Assembly: GCA_040235415.1 (NCBI GenBank)
Contig: JBECKR010000104.1
Span: 1-13,561 of the forward strand
Source: JBECKR01 sp040235415
GTDB lineage: Bacteria; Acidobacteriota; Polarisedimenticolia; Polarisedimenticolales; Polarisedimenticolaceae
DNA length: 13,561 nt
Reading direction: 5' to 3'
A program made the position numbers and the translations under genes. Positions 1 through 6,400 of the stretch are shown one piece after another; position 1 is the first letter of the stretch; each line of letters begins with the position of its first letter. The notes beneath the pieces were generated by a model, which worked only from the letters and a program-made list of their open reading frames with translations, searched no databases and had not been told where the DNA came from.

Positions 1-1
1 C

Positions 2-1321
2 GGCGCGGTCCTGCCGCGGCCGCACCGCCGCCGCCGCTCGATCGACCGCGAGGTCCTGGACGTCCGGACCGACGGCGAGCGCTACCGTCTGTTCCCGCCC
101 CGGCCGGCGCGCCTCGTGGGCGAGGACTTCCTCGAGCTCATCGATGCGCTCGAGGAGGAGTTCGGCCGCCGGCGCGAGCGCGCCCGGACCTCCGGTCGTG
201 CGGGCCGCGCGATCCTGGTCCACGTCACGACCGGCAGGCGCGACGATGCCGAGGCCTCGATGGACGAGCTCGCGGAGCTCGCAGCGTCGAGCGAGCTCGC
301 GGTCGTCGAGCGTGTCGTGCAGCGCCGCGGCTCGTTCGATCCGCGAACGCTGATGGGAGCGGGCAAGCTGCAGGACCTGATCATCCACGCGCTCAGGCTC
401 CAGGCCGACTTCATCATCGTCGACCAGAACCTGTCGCCGGCGCAGGGTCGCGCGATCGCGGAGGCGACGCACATCAAGGTGCTCGACCGCACGCAGCTGA
501 TCCTCGACATCTTCGCGCGCCGCGCCCGCACCCACGAGGGCAAGATCCAGGTCGAGCTCGCGCAGCTCAAGTACCTCCTGCCGCGACTCATGAGCCGCGG
601 AGACTCCGGGCTGTCTCGACTGATGGGCGGGATCGGCGGGCGCGGCCCGGGCGAGCAGAAGCTGGAGACCGACCGCCGGCGCGTGCGGGACCGCATCCGG
701 GCGCTCGAGAAGATGCTCGCGATGGAGCGCAGGCGCCGCGAGCAGCGGCGGGCGCGCCGTCGCGATCGCGACGTGCCGGTCGTGTCGCTCGTCGGCTACA
801 CCAACGCCGGCAAGAGCACGCTGCTGAACCTCCTGACGCGCAGCGACGTCTTCGTCGAGCGCCGCATGTTCGCGACCCTCGACCCGACGAGCCGCCGGCT
901 GCGCCTGCCGCGCGAGCGCGAGGTCGTGATCAACGACACCGTCGGGTTCATCCGGGACCTCCCGCCCGATCTTCTCGCCGCGTTCCGCGCGACGCTCGAG
1001 GAGATCGAAGACTCCGACCTCGTGGTCCACGTCGCCGACGCCTCCCACCCCCGGCACGAGACGCAGATCCTCGCGGTCGAGTCGATCCTGGCGGAGCTGG
1101 AGTACGCCGACATCCCACGCCTGCTCGTCCTGAACAAGGTCGATCGGATCGACCCCGAGCGCCGCGACGAGCTCCTCCTCGGCCGCGACGCCGTCGCGAT
1201 CTCGGCGCTGAGCGGCGACGGCGTCCCGGGGCTGCTCCGGCGCATCGACGCGATGCTGCCCCCCGCGGCGCGGGCGACGGGGTCGGCCCCGGACGTCGGC
1301 CGCGCCGCCGAGCTGATCTGA
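2..1321 (+). CDS. hflX: HflX-family ribosome-associated GTPase (5' end outside window)
   Basis: HflX GTPases bind the 50S subunit and split stalled 70S ribosomes under stress. The frame is open from base 2 to the TGA at 1319-1321, so the gene starts upstream of the window. Visible in order: a tail of the N-terminal extension found in long HflX proteins (ending near 'EDFLELIDALEEEF'), the HflX domain (VQRRGSFDPRTLMGAGK, then DQNLSPAQ and LDRTQLILDIFARRA), the glycine-rich linker (GGIGGRGPGEQKLETDRRR), a basic coiled segment, and the G domain. G1 is GYTNAGKST (794-820), G3 is DTVGF (935-949) and G4 is NKVD (1133-1144). A GTG at 116 could be read as a start, but homology-like sequence continues upstream in the same frame, so I treat it as internal. 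The C-terminus is short after the G domain. The next gene has its own promoter, so no operon with it is implied. Family assignment is near certain; the length of the missing N-terminus is unknown. Confidence 0.95.
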   Translation, partial: GAVLPRPHRRRRSIDREVLDVRTDGERYRLFPPRPARLVGEDFLELIDALEEEFGRRRERARTSGRAGRAILVHVTTGRRDDAEASMDELAELAASSELAVVERVVQRRGSFDPRTLMGAGKLQDLIIHALRLQADFIIVDQNLSPAQGRAIAEATHIKVLDRTQLILDIFARRARTHEGKIQVELAQLKYLLPRLMSRGDSGLSRLMGGIGGRGPGEQKLETDRRRVRDRIRALEKMLAMERRRREQRRARRRDRDVPVVSLVGYTNAGKSTLLNLLTRSDVFVERRMFATLDPTSRRLRLPREREVVINDTVGFIRDLPPDLLAAFRATLEEIEDSDLVVHVADASHPRHETQILAVESILAELEYADIPRLLVLNKVDRIDPERRDELLLGRDAVAISALSGDGVPGLLRRIDAMLPPAARATGSAPDVGRAAELI

Positions 1322-1342
1322 GCCGTCCGCGTCCGCAGGATC

Positions 1343-1425
1343 TGGTCCAAAGCCTTGTGAGCCGAATATTGGACTACTTGATCCCGATTCCGTTCCGGGT
1401 ATAATGGTCCAGTGGCCTAGGCCAA
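1343..1425 (+). promoter_or_regulatory. putative MocR/PdxR operator region (TGGTCCA boxes and 12-bp palindrome)
   Basis: Three related boxes surround the promoter: TGGTCCAA (1343-1350), TTGGACTA (1369-1376, inverted, ending 1 bp before the -35) and TGGTCCAG (1405-1412, overlapping the end of the -10 and the predicted start). The first two form an inverted pair spaced by 18 bp. Directly after the third box is a perfect palindrome, TGGCCTAGGCCA (1413-1424). MocR-type regulators commonly bind repeated half-sites next to their own promoter. The TGGACTA core resembles, from memory, the motif described for Corynebacterium PdxR. That these boxes bind the product of the next gene is inference. Confidence 0.55.
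1378..1405 (+). promoter_or_regulatory. sigma-70-type promoter of the pdxR-pdxS-pdxT cluster
   Basis: The -35 is TTGATC (1378-1383), followed by a 16-bp spacer and a perfect -10 TATAAT (1400-1405). It lies in a short AT-rich island in otherwise very GC-rich DNA. It predicts transcription starting near 1412 and a 5' leader of about 35 nt before the ATG at 1448. No comparable promoter is visible in the 64-bp gap before pdxS, so this one may serve all four downstream genes. Confidence 0.8.
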
Positions 1426-1447
1426 TTCTCCACCGACCGAGGCAGCG

Positions 1448-2986
1448 ATGGCGCGCATTCCCGGACTGAGCATCGACCCTGCGAGTGACGCGCCGGTGTA
1501 CCGGCAGATCGCGGACGGCATCCGCGCGGCGCTCGACGAGGGCCGCGTCCGACCCGGCGACCGGCTTCCCCCGACGCGCGCGCTCGCGCGCCAGCTCGGG
1601 GTGAACCGAAACACCGTCGTCGCCGCGTACGACTTGCTCGCGGGTGAAGGCGTCATCCGCAGCCGCACGGGTCAGGGAACGTTTCTGACCGGCGGCGCGG
1701 AGCCGCTCGATCCGGGTGCGGTCGAAGCGGGCGCTGCGGCCGCGGAGGAGGGCTGGAGCGGGTCGTTCTCCCGCGCGGTCGACGGGCCCGGCGTCGAGCG
1801 CCTGATGAGCGTCTACCGCGTCGCGATCTCGAACCGAGGGATCTCGTTCGCGGGGTCCTATCCCGCCGGCGAGCTGCTGCCGATCGACGACTTCCGTGGC
1901 GCGATCGACGACGTCCTCGCGGAGCGCGGCCCGGAGGTGCTGGCGTACGGCCCGACCGCGGGCGACCCGGGGCTCCGGGAGGCACTCGTCGCGACGATGC
2001 GGCGGAACGGCTCGACGCTGGCGGCCGACAACGTCGTGATCACGAACGGCGCCCAGCAGGCGCTGTCGCTCGTGTTCCGGACCCTCCTCGATCCGGGAGA
2101 CGAGGTCCTGGTCGAGGACCCGACCTACACCGGCGCGCTGAGCGTGCTGGGCTCGCTCGGCGCCCGGGTCGTCGGCGTCCCGGCCGACGACGAAGGACCA
2201 CGGCCGGACGCGCTCGCGGCGGCGCTCGAGCGCCATCGCCCGCGCCTGATGTACTTGCAGCCGACGTTCCACAACCCGACGACCCGGGTGATGCCGGAGG
2301 CACGCCGCCGGGAGGTGCTGGCGCTCGCCGCGCGGCATCACTGCGCGGTCGTCGAGGACGACTGGGCGGCGGACCTGCGGTTCGAAGGCGAGGCGCCACC
2401 GACCCTGCACGCGCTCGACGGCGGGCGACACGTGCTGTACCTCAGCACGTTCTCGAAGAAGCTGATGCCGGGCCTCCGGATCGGGTGGATCGCGGCGCCG
2501 TTCGAGGTAGCGCGACGCGTCGTCGCGCTCAAGCAGATCGCCGACTGCGGCACGAGCCCGCTGCTGCAGGCGGCGCTCGTGCGATTCATGGAGCGCGGCA
2601 GCCTCGACCGGCACCTCGACAGGATCCGCGCCGCCTACCGCGAGCGGCGCGACGCGATGCTGCGGAGCCTGGGCCGGCACCTCCCGGAGGGGGTGCGTTT
2701 CACGCGCCCCGCGGGCGGATTGTTCCTGTGGGTGACCCTACCCGGGGGACTCGACAGCGGGGAGCTGTTCGTCGCGGCCCGGCAGCGGGGAGTGTTGTTC
2801 AGCCGCGGAGCCCTGTTCCACATCGACGGCCGGGGCGTCGACACGATGCGGATGACGTACGCGTCGGCGGCCCCCGACCGGATCGACGAAGGCGTGCGCG
2901 TTCTGGGGGAGCTCGTGCGCGAGCGGCTCGCGGACGCGGGGCGCGGGGGCGGCGAGCGCGTGATGGAGAGCGTGCCGGTCCTCTGA
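1448..2986 (+). CDS. pdxR: MocR-family regulator, GntR HTH fused to aminotransferase domain (PdxR-like)
   Basis: 512 residues, a typical MocR/PdxR length. Residues about 16-83 are a GntR-type winged helix (PVYRQIADGIRAAL, LPPTRALARQLGVNRNTV, GEGVIRSRTGQGTFL). A linker leads to a fold-type I aminotransferase domain from about residue 130. Visible PLP-site features are HNPTTR (N276), EDDW (303-306), STFSKK with K337 as the expected Schiff-base lysine, and PGLRIGW with R344. In this family the aminotransferase-like domain senses PLP or another ligand and rarely catalyses transamination. Because pdxS and pdxT follow on the same strand, control of PLP synthesis is the likely role. The gene begins at an ATG behind a strong promoter; only a weak GAGG-like ribosome site precedes it. 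PdxR is often encoded divergently from its target, whereas here it is upstream and co-oriented with a 64-bp gap. Family is certain; the PdxR assignment rests on context. Confidence 0.88.
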   Translation: MARIPGLSIDPASDAPVYRQIADGIRAALDEGRVRPGDRLPPTRALARQLGVNRNTVVAAYDLLAGEGVIRSRTGQGTFLTGGAEPLDPGAVEAGAAAAEEGWSGSFSRAVDGPGVERLMSVYRVAISNRGISFAGSYPAGELLPIDDFRGAIDDVLAERGPEVLAYGPTAGDPGLREALVATMRRNGSTLAADNVVITNGAQQALSLVFRTLLDPGDEVLVEDPTYTGALSVLGSLGARVVGVPADDEGPRPDALAAALERHRPRLMYLQPTFHNPTTRVMPEARRREVLALAARHHCAVVEDDWAADLRFEGEAPPTLHALDGGRHVLYLSTFSKKLMPGLRIGWIAAPFEVARRVVALKQIADCGTSPLLQAALVRFMERGSLDRHLDRIRAAYRERRDAMLRSLGRHLPEGVRFTRPAGGLFLWVTLPGGLDSGELFVAARQRGVLFSRGALFHIDGRGVDTMRMTYASAAPDRIDEGVRVLGELVRERLADAGRGGGERVMESVPVL

Positions 2987-3016
2987 GGGCCGAGGCCGGC
3001 GCGAGGGACGCATGGG

Positions 3017-3046
3017 GCCCGCGGCCGAGGCGGGCGAGTGAGGTGA
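3017..3046 (+). promoter_or_regulatory. GC hairpin and ribosome-binding site before pdxS
   Basis: A 6-bp all-GC stem (GCCCGC at 3017-3022 pairing with GCGGGC at 3030-3035, 7-nt loop) lies just before a good Shine-Dalgarno sequence, TGAGGTGA (3039-3046), which sets the pdxS ATG at 3051. There is no U-tract, so it is not an obvious terminator. It could be a processing or stabilising structure between pdxR and pdxS, or chance in GC-rich DNA. Confidence 0.35.
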
Positions 3047-3050
3047 CGAC

Positions 3051-3941
3051 ATGGACAACGAAGAGCGAGGCACGCTGCGGCTCAAGACCGGGCTCGCCGA
3101 GATGCTGAAGGGCGGCGTCATCATGGACGTCACCGACGACGCGCAGGCGAAGATCGCCGAGGACGCGGGCGCGGTCGCGGTCATGGCGCTCGAACGCGTT
3201 CCGGCCGACATCCGCGCGCAGGGCGGGGTCGCCCGGATGTCCGACCCAGCCATGATCGAGCGGATCATGGCCGCGGTCTCGATTCCGGTCATGGCCAAGG
3301 TGCGCATCGGACACTTCGCCGAGGCGCAGATGCTCGAAGTGCTGGGCGTCGACTACATCGACGAGAGCGAGGTGCTCACGCCCGCCGACGAGGAGCACCA
3401 CGTCGACAAATTCGCGTTCAAGGTTCCGTTCGTATGCGGCTGCCGCGATCTCGGAGAGGCGCTGCGGCGCGTCGGTGAGGGCGCCGCGATGCTCCGCACC
3501 AAGGGCGAGGCCGGCACCGGGAACGTCGTCGAGGCGGTCCGGCACATGCGGGCCGTCGTCGGCGGAATCCGGCGGCTCACCGTGCTCGCGCCCGAGGAGC
3601 TGATGGCCGAGGCCAAACGGCTCGGGGCGCCGTACGAGATCGTCCGCATGGTGGCGAAGGACGGCCGCCTTCCGGTTCCGAACTTCGCCGCAGGCGGGAT
3701 CGCGACGCCTGCGGACGCGTCGCTCATGATGCAGCTCGGCGCGGAGGCGGTGTTCGTCGGCTCCGGGATCTTCAAGTCCTCGAACCCGGCGGAGCGCGCC
3801 CGAGCGATCGTCCGGGCGGTCACGCACTACCAGGATCCGAAGACCGTGCTCGAGGTCTCGCGGGGGCTCGGCGAGGCGATGCACGGCATCGAGACGTCGA
3901 AGCTCGAGCCGGGCGAGCTGCTGCAGACGCGGGGATGGTGA
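3051..3941 (+). CDS. pdxS: pyridoxal 5'-phosphate synthase, lyase subunit PdxS
   Basis: PdxS makes PLP from ribose 5-phosphate, glyceraldehyde 3-phosphate and ammonia supplied by PdxT, in the DXP-independent route. It forms a cytoplasmic dodecamer. The 296-residue product is full length (the Bacillus protein is 294). Motifs seen: GGVIMDVTDDAQAKIAE with the conserved Asp 26, MAKVRIGHFAEAQ with the Schiff-base Lys 83, ESEVLTPADEEHH, the RTKGEAGTGN phosphate-binding loop with the second lysine K151, PNFAAGGIATPADA and VFVGSGIFKS. A good ribosome-binding site (TGAGGTGA) precedes the ATG. The gene lies 64 bp after pdxR and its stop overlaps the pdxT start, so PdxS and PdxT are translationally coupled. 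Identification is certain. Confidence 0.98.
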   Translation: MDNEERGTLRLKTGLAEMLKGGVIMDVTDDAQAKIAEDAGAVAVMALERVPADIRAQGGVARMSDPAMIERIMAAVSIPVMAKVRIGHFAEAQMLEVLGVDYIDESEVLTPADEEHHVDKFAFKVPFVCGCRDLGEALRRVGEGAAMLRTKGEAGTGNVVEAVRHMRAVVGGIRRLTVLAPEELMAEAKRLGAPYEIVRMVAKDGRLPVPNFAAGGIATPADASLMMQLGAEAVFVGSGIFKSSNPAERARAIVRAVTHYQDPKTVLEVSRGLGEAMHGIETSKLEPGELLQTRGW

Positions 3942-4564
3942 TGCCGCGGGTCGGCGTGCTGGCCCTGCAGGGCGGGTTCGCGGTCCACGAGGCGGCGCTG
4001 CGCGCGGTCGGCGCGGGCGCCGTGGCGGTGCGTCGCGTGGCGCAGCTCCGCGGGCTCGGGCGGCTCGTGCTTCCGGGCGGCGAGAGCACGACGCTTCTGA
4101 ACCTCATGGAGGACGAGCCCTGGTTCGAGGCGCTCCGCGCGTTCCACGCACGCGGCGGGTACCTCTTCGGGACCTGCGCGGGCGCGATCCTGCTGTCGCG
4201 CGAGGTCCTCGGTCCCCGGCAGCCGAGCCTCGGCCTGCTCGACGTCGTCGTGGAGCGCAACGCCTGGGGGCGGCAGGTCGACTCGTTCGAGACGCGCATG
4301 GCGGTGGCGGGGCTCGCCGGAGACGTGCGCGCGGTGTTCATCCGGGCCCCGAGGTTCCGAGCGCTCGGCTTCGGCGTCGAGGTGCTCGGGGAGGTCGGCG
4401 GAGAGCCGGTTCTGGTCCGGCAGGGGCGTGTGCTCGCGGCGACGTTTCATCCCGAGCTCACCGACGACACGCGACTGCATCGTTACTTCGTGGAAATGCG
4501 GGAAGCGCCACGCGAGATCCGGGACGCATCGGACGGCGGACCGGCGCTCGCGATGGGCGGCTGA
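3941..4564 (+). CDS. pdxT: pyridoxal 5'-phosphate synthase, glutaminase subunit PdxT
   Basis: PdxT hydrolyses glutamine and channels ammonia to PdxS. It is a class I (triad) amidotransferase of 207 residues from the chosen start. Motifs seen: GVLALQGGF, LVLPGGESTTLLNLM (oxyanion region), GTCAGAI with the nucleophile Cys 79, VVVERNAWGRQVDSFE, FIRAPRF and FHPELTDD with His 170 and Glu 172. An in-frame ATG at 3935 would add two residues, but I chose 3941. It shares one base with the pdxS stop (TGATG), has GGGGA about 5 nt upstream, and gives exactly the catalytic numbering (79/170/172) I recall for Bacillus PdxT. The gene ends 14 bp before the aminotransferase gene. Identification is certain; the start is probable. 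Confidence 0.97.
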   Translation: MPRVGVLALQGGFAVHEAALRAVGAGAVAVRRVAQLRGLGRLVLPGGESTTLLNLMEDEPWFEALRAFHARGGYLFGTCAGAILLSREVLGPRQPSLGLLDVVVERNAWGRQVDSFETRMAVAGLAGDVRAVFIRAPRFRALGFGVEVLGEVGGEPVLVRQGRVLAATFHPELTDDTRLHRYFVEMREAPREIRDASDGGPALAMGG

Positions 4565-4578
4565 CGAGGAGAGAAGTC

Positions 4579-5478
4579 ATGACGATCTACCTGAACGGGA
4601 AGCTGGTGCCGAAGGAGCAGGCCGTCGTCTCCGTGTTCGATCACGGGTTCCTGTACGGAGACGGGGTGTTCGAGGGTATCCGGGTCTACGACGGCAACGT
4701 GTTCCGCCTGGAGGAGCACATCGCGAGGCTGTACGAGTCGGCGAAGACCATCGACATGCGGATCCCGATGTCCTCGCAGGAGATGATCCGGGCGACGCTC
4801 GACACCGTGGCCGCCAACAAGAAGCGCGACGCGTACATCCGGCTCGTCGTGTCCCGCGGCGCCGGAGACCTCGGGATCGATCCCAGGAAGTGCTCGAAGC
4901 CGACGGTCGTGATCATCGTCGACTCGATCGCGCTGTACCCGCAGGAGATCTACGACCGCGGCATCGACCTCGTCACGGCGAGCCACCGCCGGATCCCGAT
5001 GGAGTGCCTCGACCCGCGAATCAAGTCGCTCAACTACCTCAACAACATCCTCGGGAAGATCGAGGCGGTGCGGGCCGGCGTGCCGGAAGCGCTGATGCTG
5101 AACCATCACGGGCTCGTCGCGGAGTGCACCGCGGACAACATCTTCATGGTGAAGAACGGCACCGTGAAGACACCCGACCTCATGCAGGGCGCGCTGGGCG
5201 GGATCACGCGCCAGGCCGTCGTCGATCTCGCGATCGAGGCCGGCCTCGAAGTGCGGGAGACCGTGCTCGCGCTGCACGATCTGTACAACGCCGACGAGTG
5301 CTTCCTCACCGGGACCGGCGCCGAGATCGTCCCGGTGATCAACATCGACGGCCGCGTCATCGGAAGCGGGCGGCCCGGCAAGCGGACGCTGCAGCTCCTC
5401 GAGGCGTTCCGCGAGCTCCGCACCCGCGACGGTTGCCGCGTCGACTACGATCGCATCCCCGAGCCCGCCGAAGCCTGA
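4579..5478 (+). CDS. ilvE: class IV PLP-dependent aminotransferase, branched-chain (IlvE) type
   Basis: Predicted branched-chain amino acid aminotransferase, interconverting Leu/Ile/Val and their 2-keto acids with glutamate/2-oxoglutarate, in the cytoplasm. The 299-residue length fits the bacterial IlvE group. Motifs of fold-type IV enzymes are present: FDHGFLYGDGVFEGIRVY near the N-terminus, Arg 50 and Tyr 52 region (HIARLYESA), RIKSLNYLNN with PLP lysine K149, AECTADNIF with E182 and N187, GGITRQAV (phosphate loop) and FLTGTGAEIVPV. A strong Shine-Dalgarno (GAGGAGAGA, 4566-4574) precedes the ATG at 4579, 14 bp after pdxT, so it is almost surely co-transcribed with pdxS-pdxT. D-amino-acid aminotransferase or aminodeoxychorismate lyase are alternative members of the fold; overall motif pattern favours IlvE. 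Its link to the B6 genes suggests PLP supply coupled to a PLP enzyme, which is inference. Confidence 0.9.
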   Translation: MTIYLNGKLVPKEQAVVSVFDHGFLYGDGVFEGIRVYDGNVFRLEEHIARLYESAKTIDMRIPMSSQEMIRATLDTVAANKKRDAYIRLVVSRGAGDLGIDPRKCSKPTVVIIVDSIALYPQEIYDRGIDLVTASHRRIPMECLDPRIKSLNYLNNILGKIEAVRAGVPEALMLNHHGLVAECTADNIFMVKNGTVKTPDLMQGALGGITRQAVVDLAIEAGLEVRETVLALHDLYNADECFLTGTGAEIVPVINIDGRVIGSGRPGKRTLQLLEAFRELRTRDGCRVDYDRIPEPAEA

Positions 5479-5481
5479 GAT

Positions 5482-5510
5482 GTAGAAACGGTGCCTGACA
5501 CCGTTTCTAC
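5482..5510. repeat. perfect hairpin with GGTGCCTGACACC core between ilvE and purQ
   Basis: GTAGAAACGGTG (5482-5493) and CACCGTTTCTAC (5499-5510) are perfect inverted arms of 12 bp around the 5-nt loop CCTGA. The central 13-mer, GGTGCCTGACACC (5490-5502), recurs twice in the element at 5562-5603, while the outer arms differ. The hairpin begins 4 bp after the ilvE stop, and the purQ TAG (complement of 5507-5509) lies inside its right arm, so both convergent transcripts would carry it at their ends. It may act as a two-way 3'-end structure, but it has no U-tract of normal intrinsic terminators. It looks like a dispersed REP-like palindrome. Confidence 0.8.
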
Positions 5511-6400
5511 GAATCGGCGGCCGCGGCGTCGACGCCGTTGCGGAAGATGCGCAGCCCCTCACCGGAGAGGGTGTCAGGCACCGGTGTCTGACACCCTCTC
5601 CGGAACCAGTGTGGGTGCTGGAAGGGGTAGAGGTAGGCGTCGGGGTGGGGCATCATCCCGAACAGTCGCCCCGACGGGTCGCAGATGCCCGCGACGGCGT
5701 CCGGCGACCCGTTCGGGTTCTCGGGCCAGCGCATCGTCGCCCGCCCCTCGGCGTCGACGTAACGCACCGCGATCTGGTGGCCGTCCCGGAGGCGATCGAG
5801 GACGTCGTTCCCGGCGGCCAGGAACTTCCCTTCGCCGTGGCGCGACGGAAGCTCCATGAACTCGAGACCGCGCGTCCAGACGCACGGGCTCGCCGGATCG
5901 AAGCGGAGCCGGACCCACGCGTCGCGGTATCCGGCGCGGTCGTTCGGCGCGAGCGTGGCGAGCGGGGTGCGGTAGTCGCCGTCGAACCCCGGCAGCATCC
6001 CGAGCCGCACCATGGTCTGGAATCCGTTGCAGACCCCGAGCGCGAGCCCCCCGCGCTCGATGAATCCCACGAGATCGTCGTACAGCCGCCAGCGGATCTT
6101 GTTGGCGAAGACGAATCCCGCGCCGAGATGGTCCCCGAAGGCGAAGCCGCCGACGAAGGCGAGGACGGCGAAGTCCGAGAGCTTCCGCTCCGCCCGGCCG
6201 TCGAGGAGGTCGAGAAGGTGCACGAGGTCCGGACTCGCCCCGGCCGTTCGGAACGCGTGCTCGGTCTCGGCTTCGCAGTTCAGGCCGAGCCCGGTCAGGA
6301 TCAGCACGCGCACCGTGCGACGTGCCTCGGCGAGCTCGCCGGCCGGAAGCCCGCGGAGCGCGTCGACGCGATCGAAGCGGCCGTCGGTGCGGTCAGGCAT
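5507..6400 (-). CDS. purQ: phosphoribosylformylglycinamidine synthase, glutaminase subunit PurQ
   Basis: PurQ supplies glutamine-derived ammonia to PurL for the FGAR-to-FGAM step of purine synthesis. The 297-residue product belongs to the large PurQ type. Motifs: VLILTGLGLNCEAETEHAF (30-50), GGFAFGDHLGAG, LGVCNGFQTM with nucleophile Cys 124, SRHGEGKF, RWPENPNGS and MMPHPDAY with His 252. The residue two after this His is Asp 254, where many class I amidotransferases have Glu. The ATG at 6400 overlaps the purL stop by 8 bp (ATGCCTGA), so translation is probably coupled. This start gives a 28-residue N-terminal extension; a GTG beginning the core (VRVLIL) is an alternative. Near the C-terminus, residues 267-280 (RRGCQTPVPDTLSG) are encoded by a 42-bp palindromic element. 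Removing it would restore a normal 'HWF-EGLRIFRN' join in frame. The stop codon lies in a second hairpin. Confidence 0.95.
   Translation of the reverse strand: MPDRTDGRFDRVDALRGLPAGELAEARRTVRVLILTGLGLNCEAETEHAFRTAGASPDLVHLLDLLDGRAERKLSDFAVLAFVGGFAFGDHLGAGFVFANKIRWRLYDDLVGFIERGGLALGVCNGFQTMVRLGMLPGFDGDYRTPLATLAPNDRAGYRDAWVRLRFDPASPCVWTRGLEFMELPSRHGEGKFLAAGNDVLDRLRDGHQIAVRYVDAEGRATMRWPENPNGSPDAVAGICDPSGRLFGMMPHPDAYLYPFQHPHWFRRGCQTPVPDTLSGEGLRIFRNGVDAAAADS
5562..5603. repeat. 42-bp double palindrome inserted in frame within purQ
   Basis: CCGGAGAGGGTGTCAG (5562-5577) and CTGACACCCTCTCCGG (5588-5603) are perfect 16-bp inverted arms. The 10-bp middle (GCACCGGTGT) is itself largely palindromic. Read differently, the element is two abutting copies of the 13-mer, GGTGTCAGGCACC (5570-5582) and GGTGTCTGACACC (5583-5595), between complementary arms CCGGAGA and TCTCCGG. 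Its 42 bp equal 14 codons, so purQ stays open across it. No flanking target duplication is evident. It resembles REP/RAYT-type or Rickettsia palindromic-type elements in behaviour, but I do not assign it to a named family. Confidence 0.8.

Noticed and set aside
116..118. GTG at 116 as the hflX start
   Set aside because: The same frame is open to the window edge and encodes sequence expected of the long HflX N-terminal region.
2799..3884. 361-codon minus-strand frame opposite pdxS
   Set aside because: It is antisense to the highly conserved pdxS, His/Asp/Arg-rich and motif-free.
5482..5603. Hairpins as standard rho-independent terminators or as a CRISPR array
   Set aside because: Neither hairpin has a following U-tract. 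The repeats are palindromic with no regular spacers, so they are not CRISPR.
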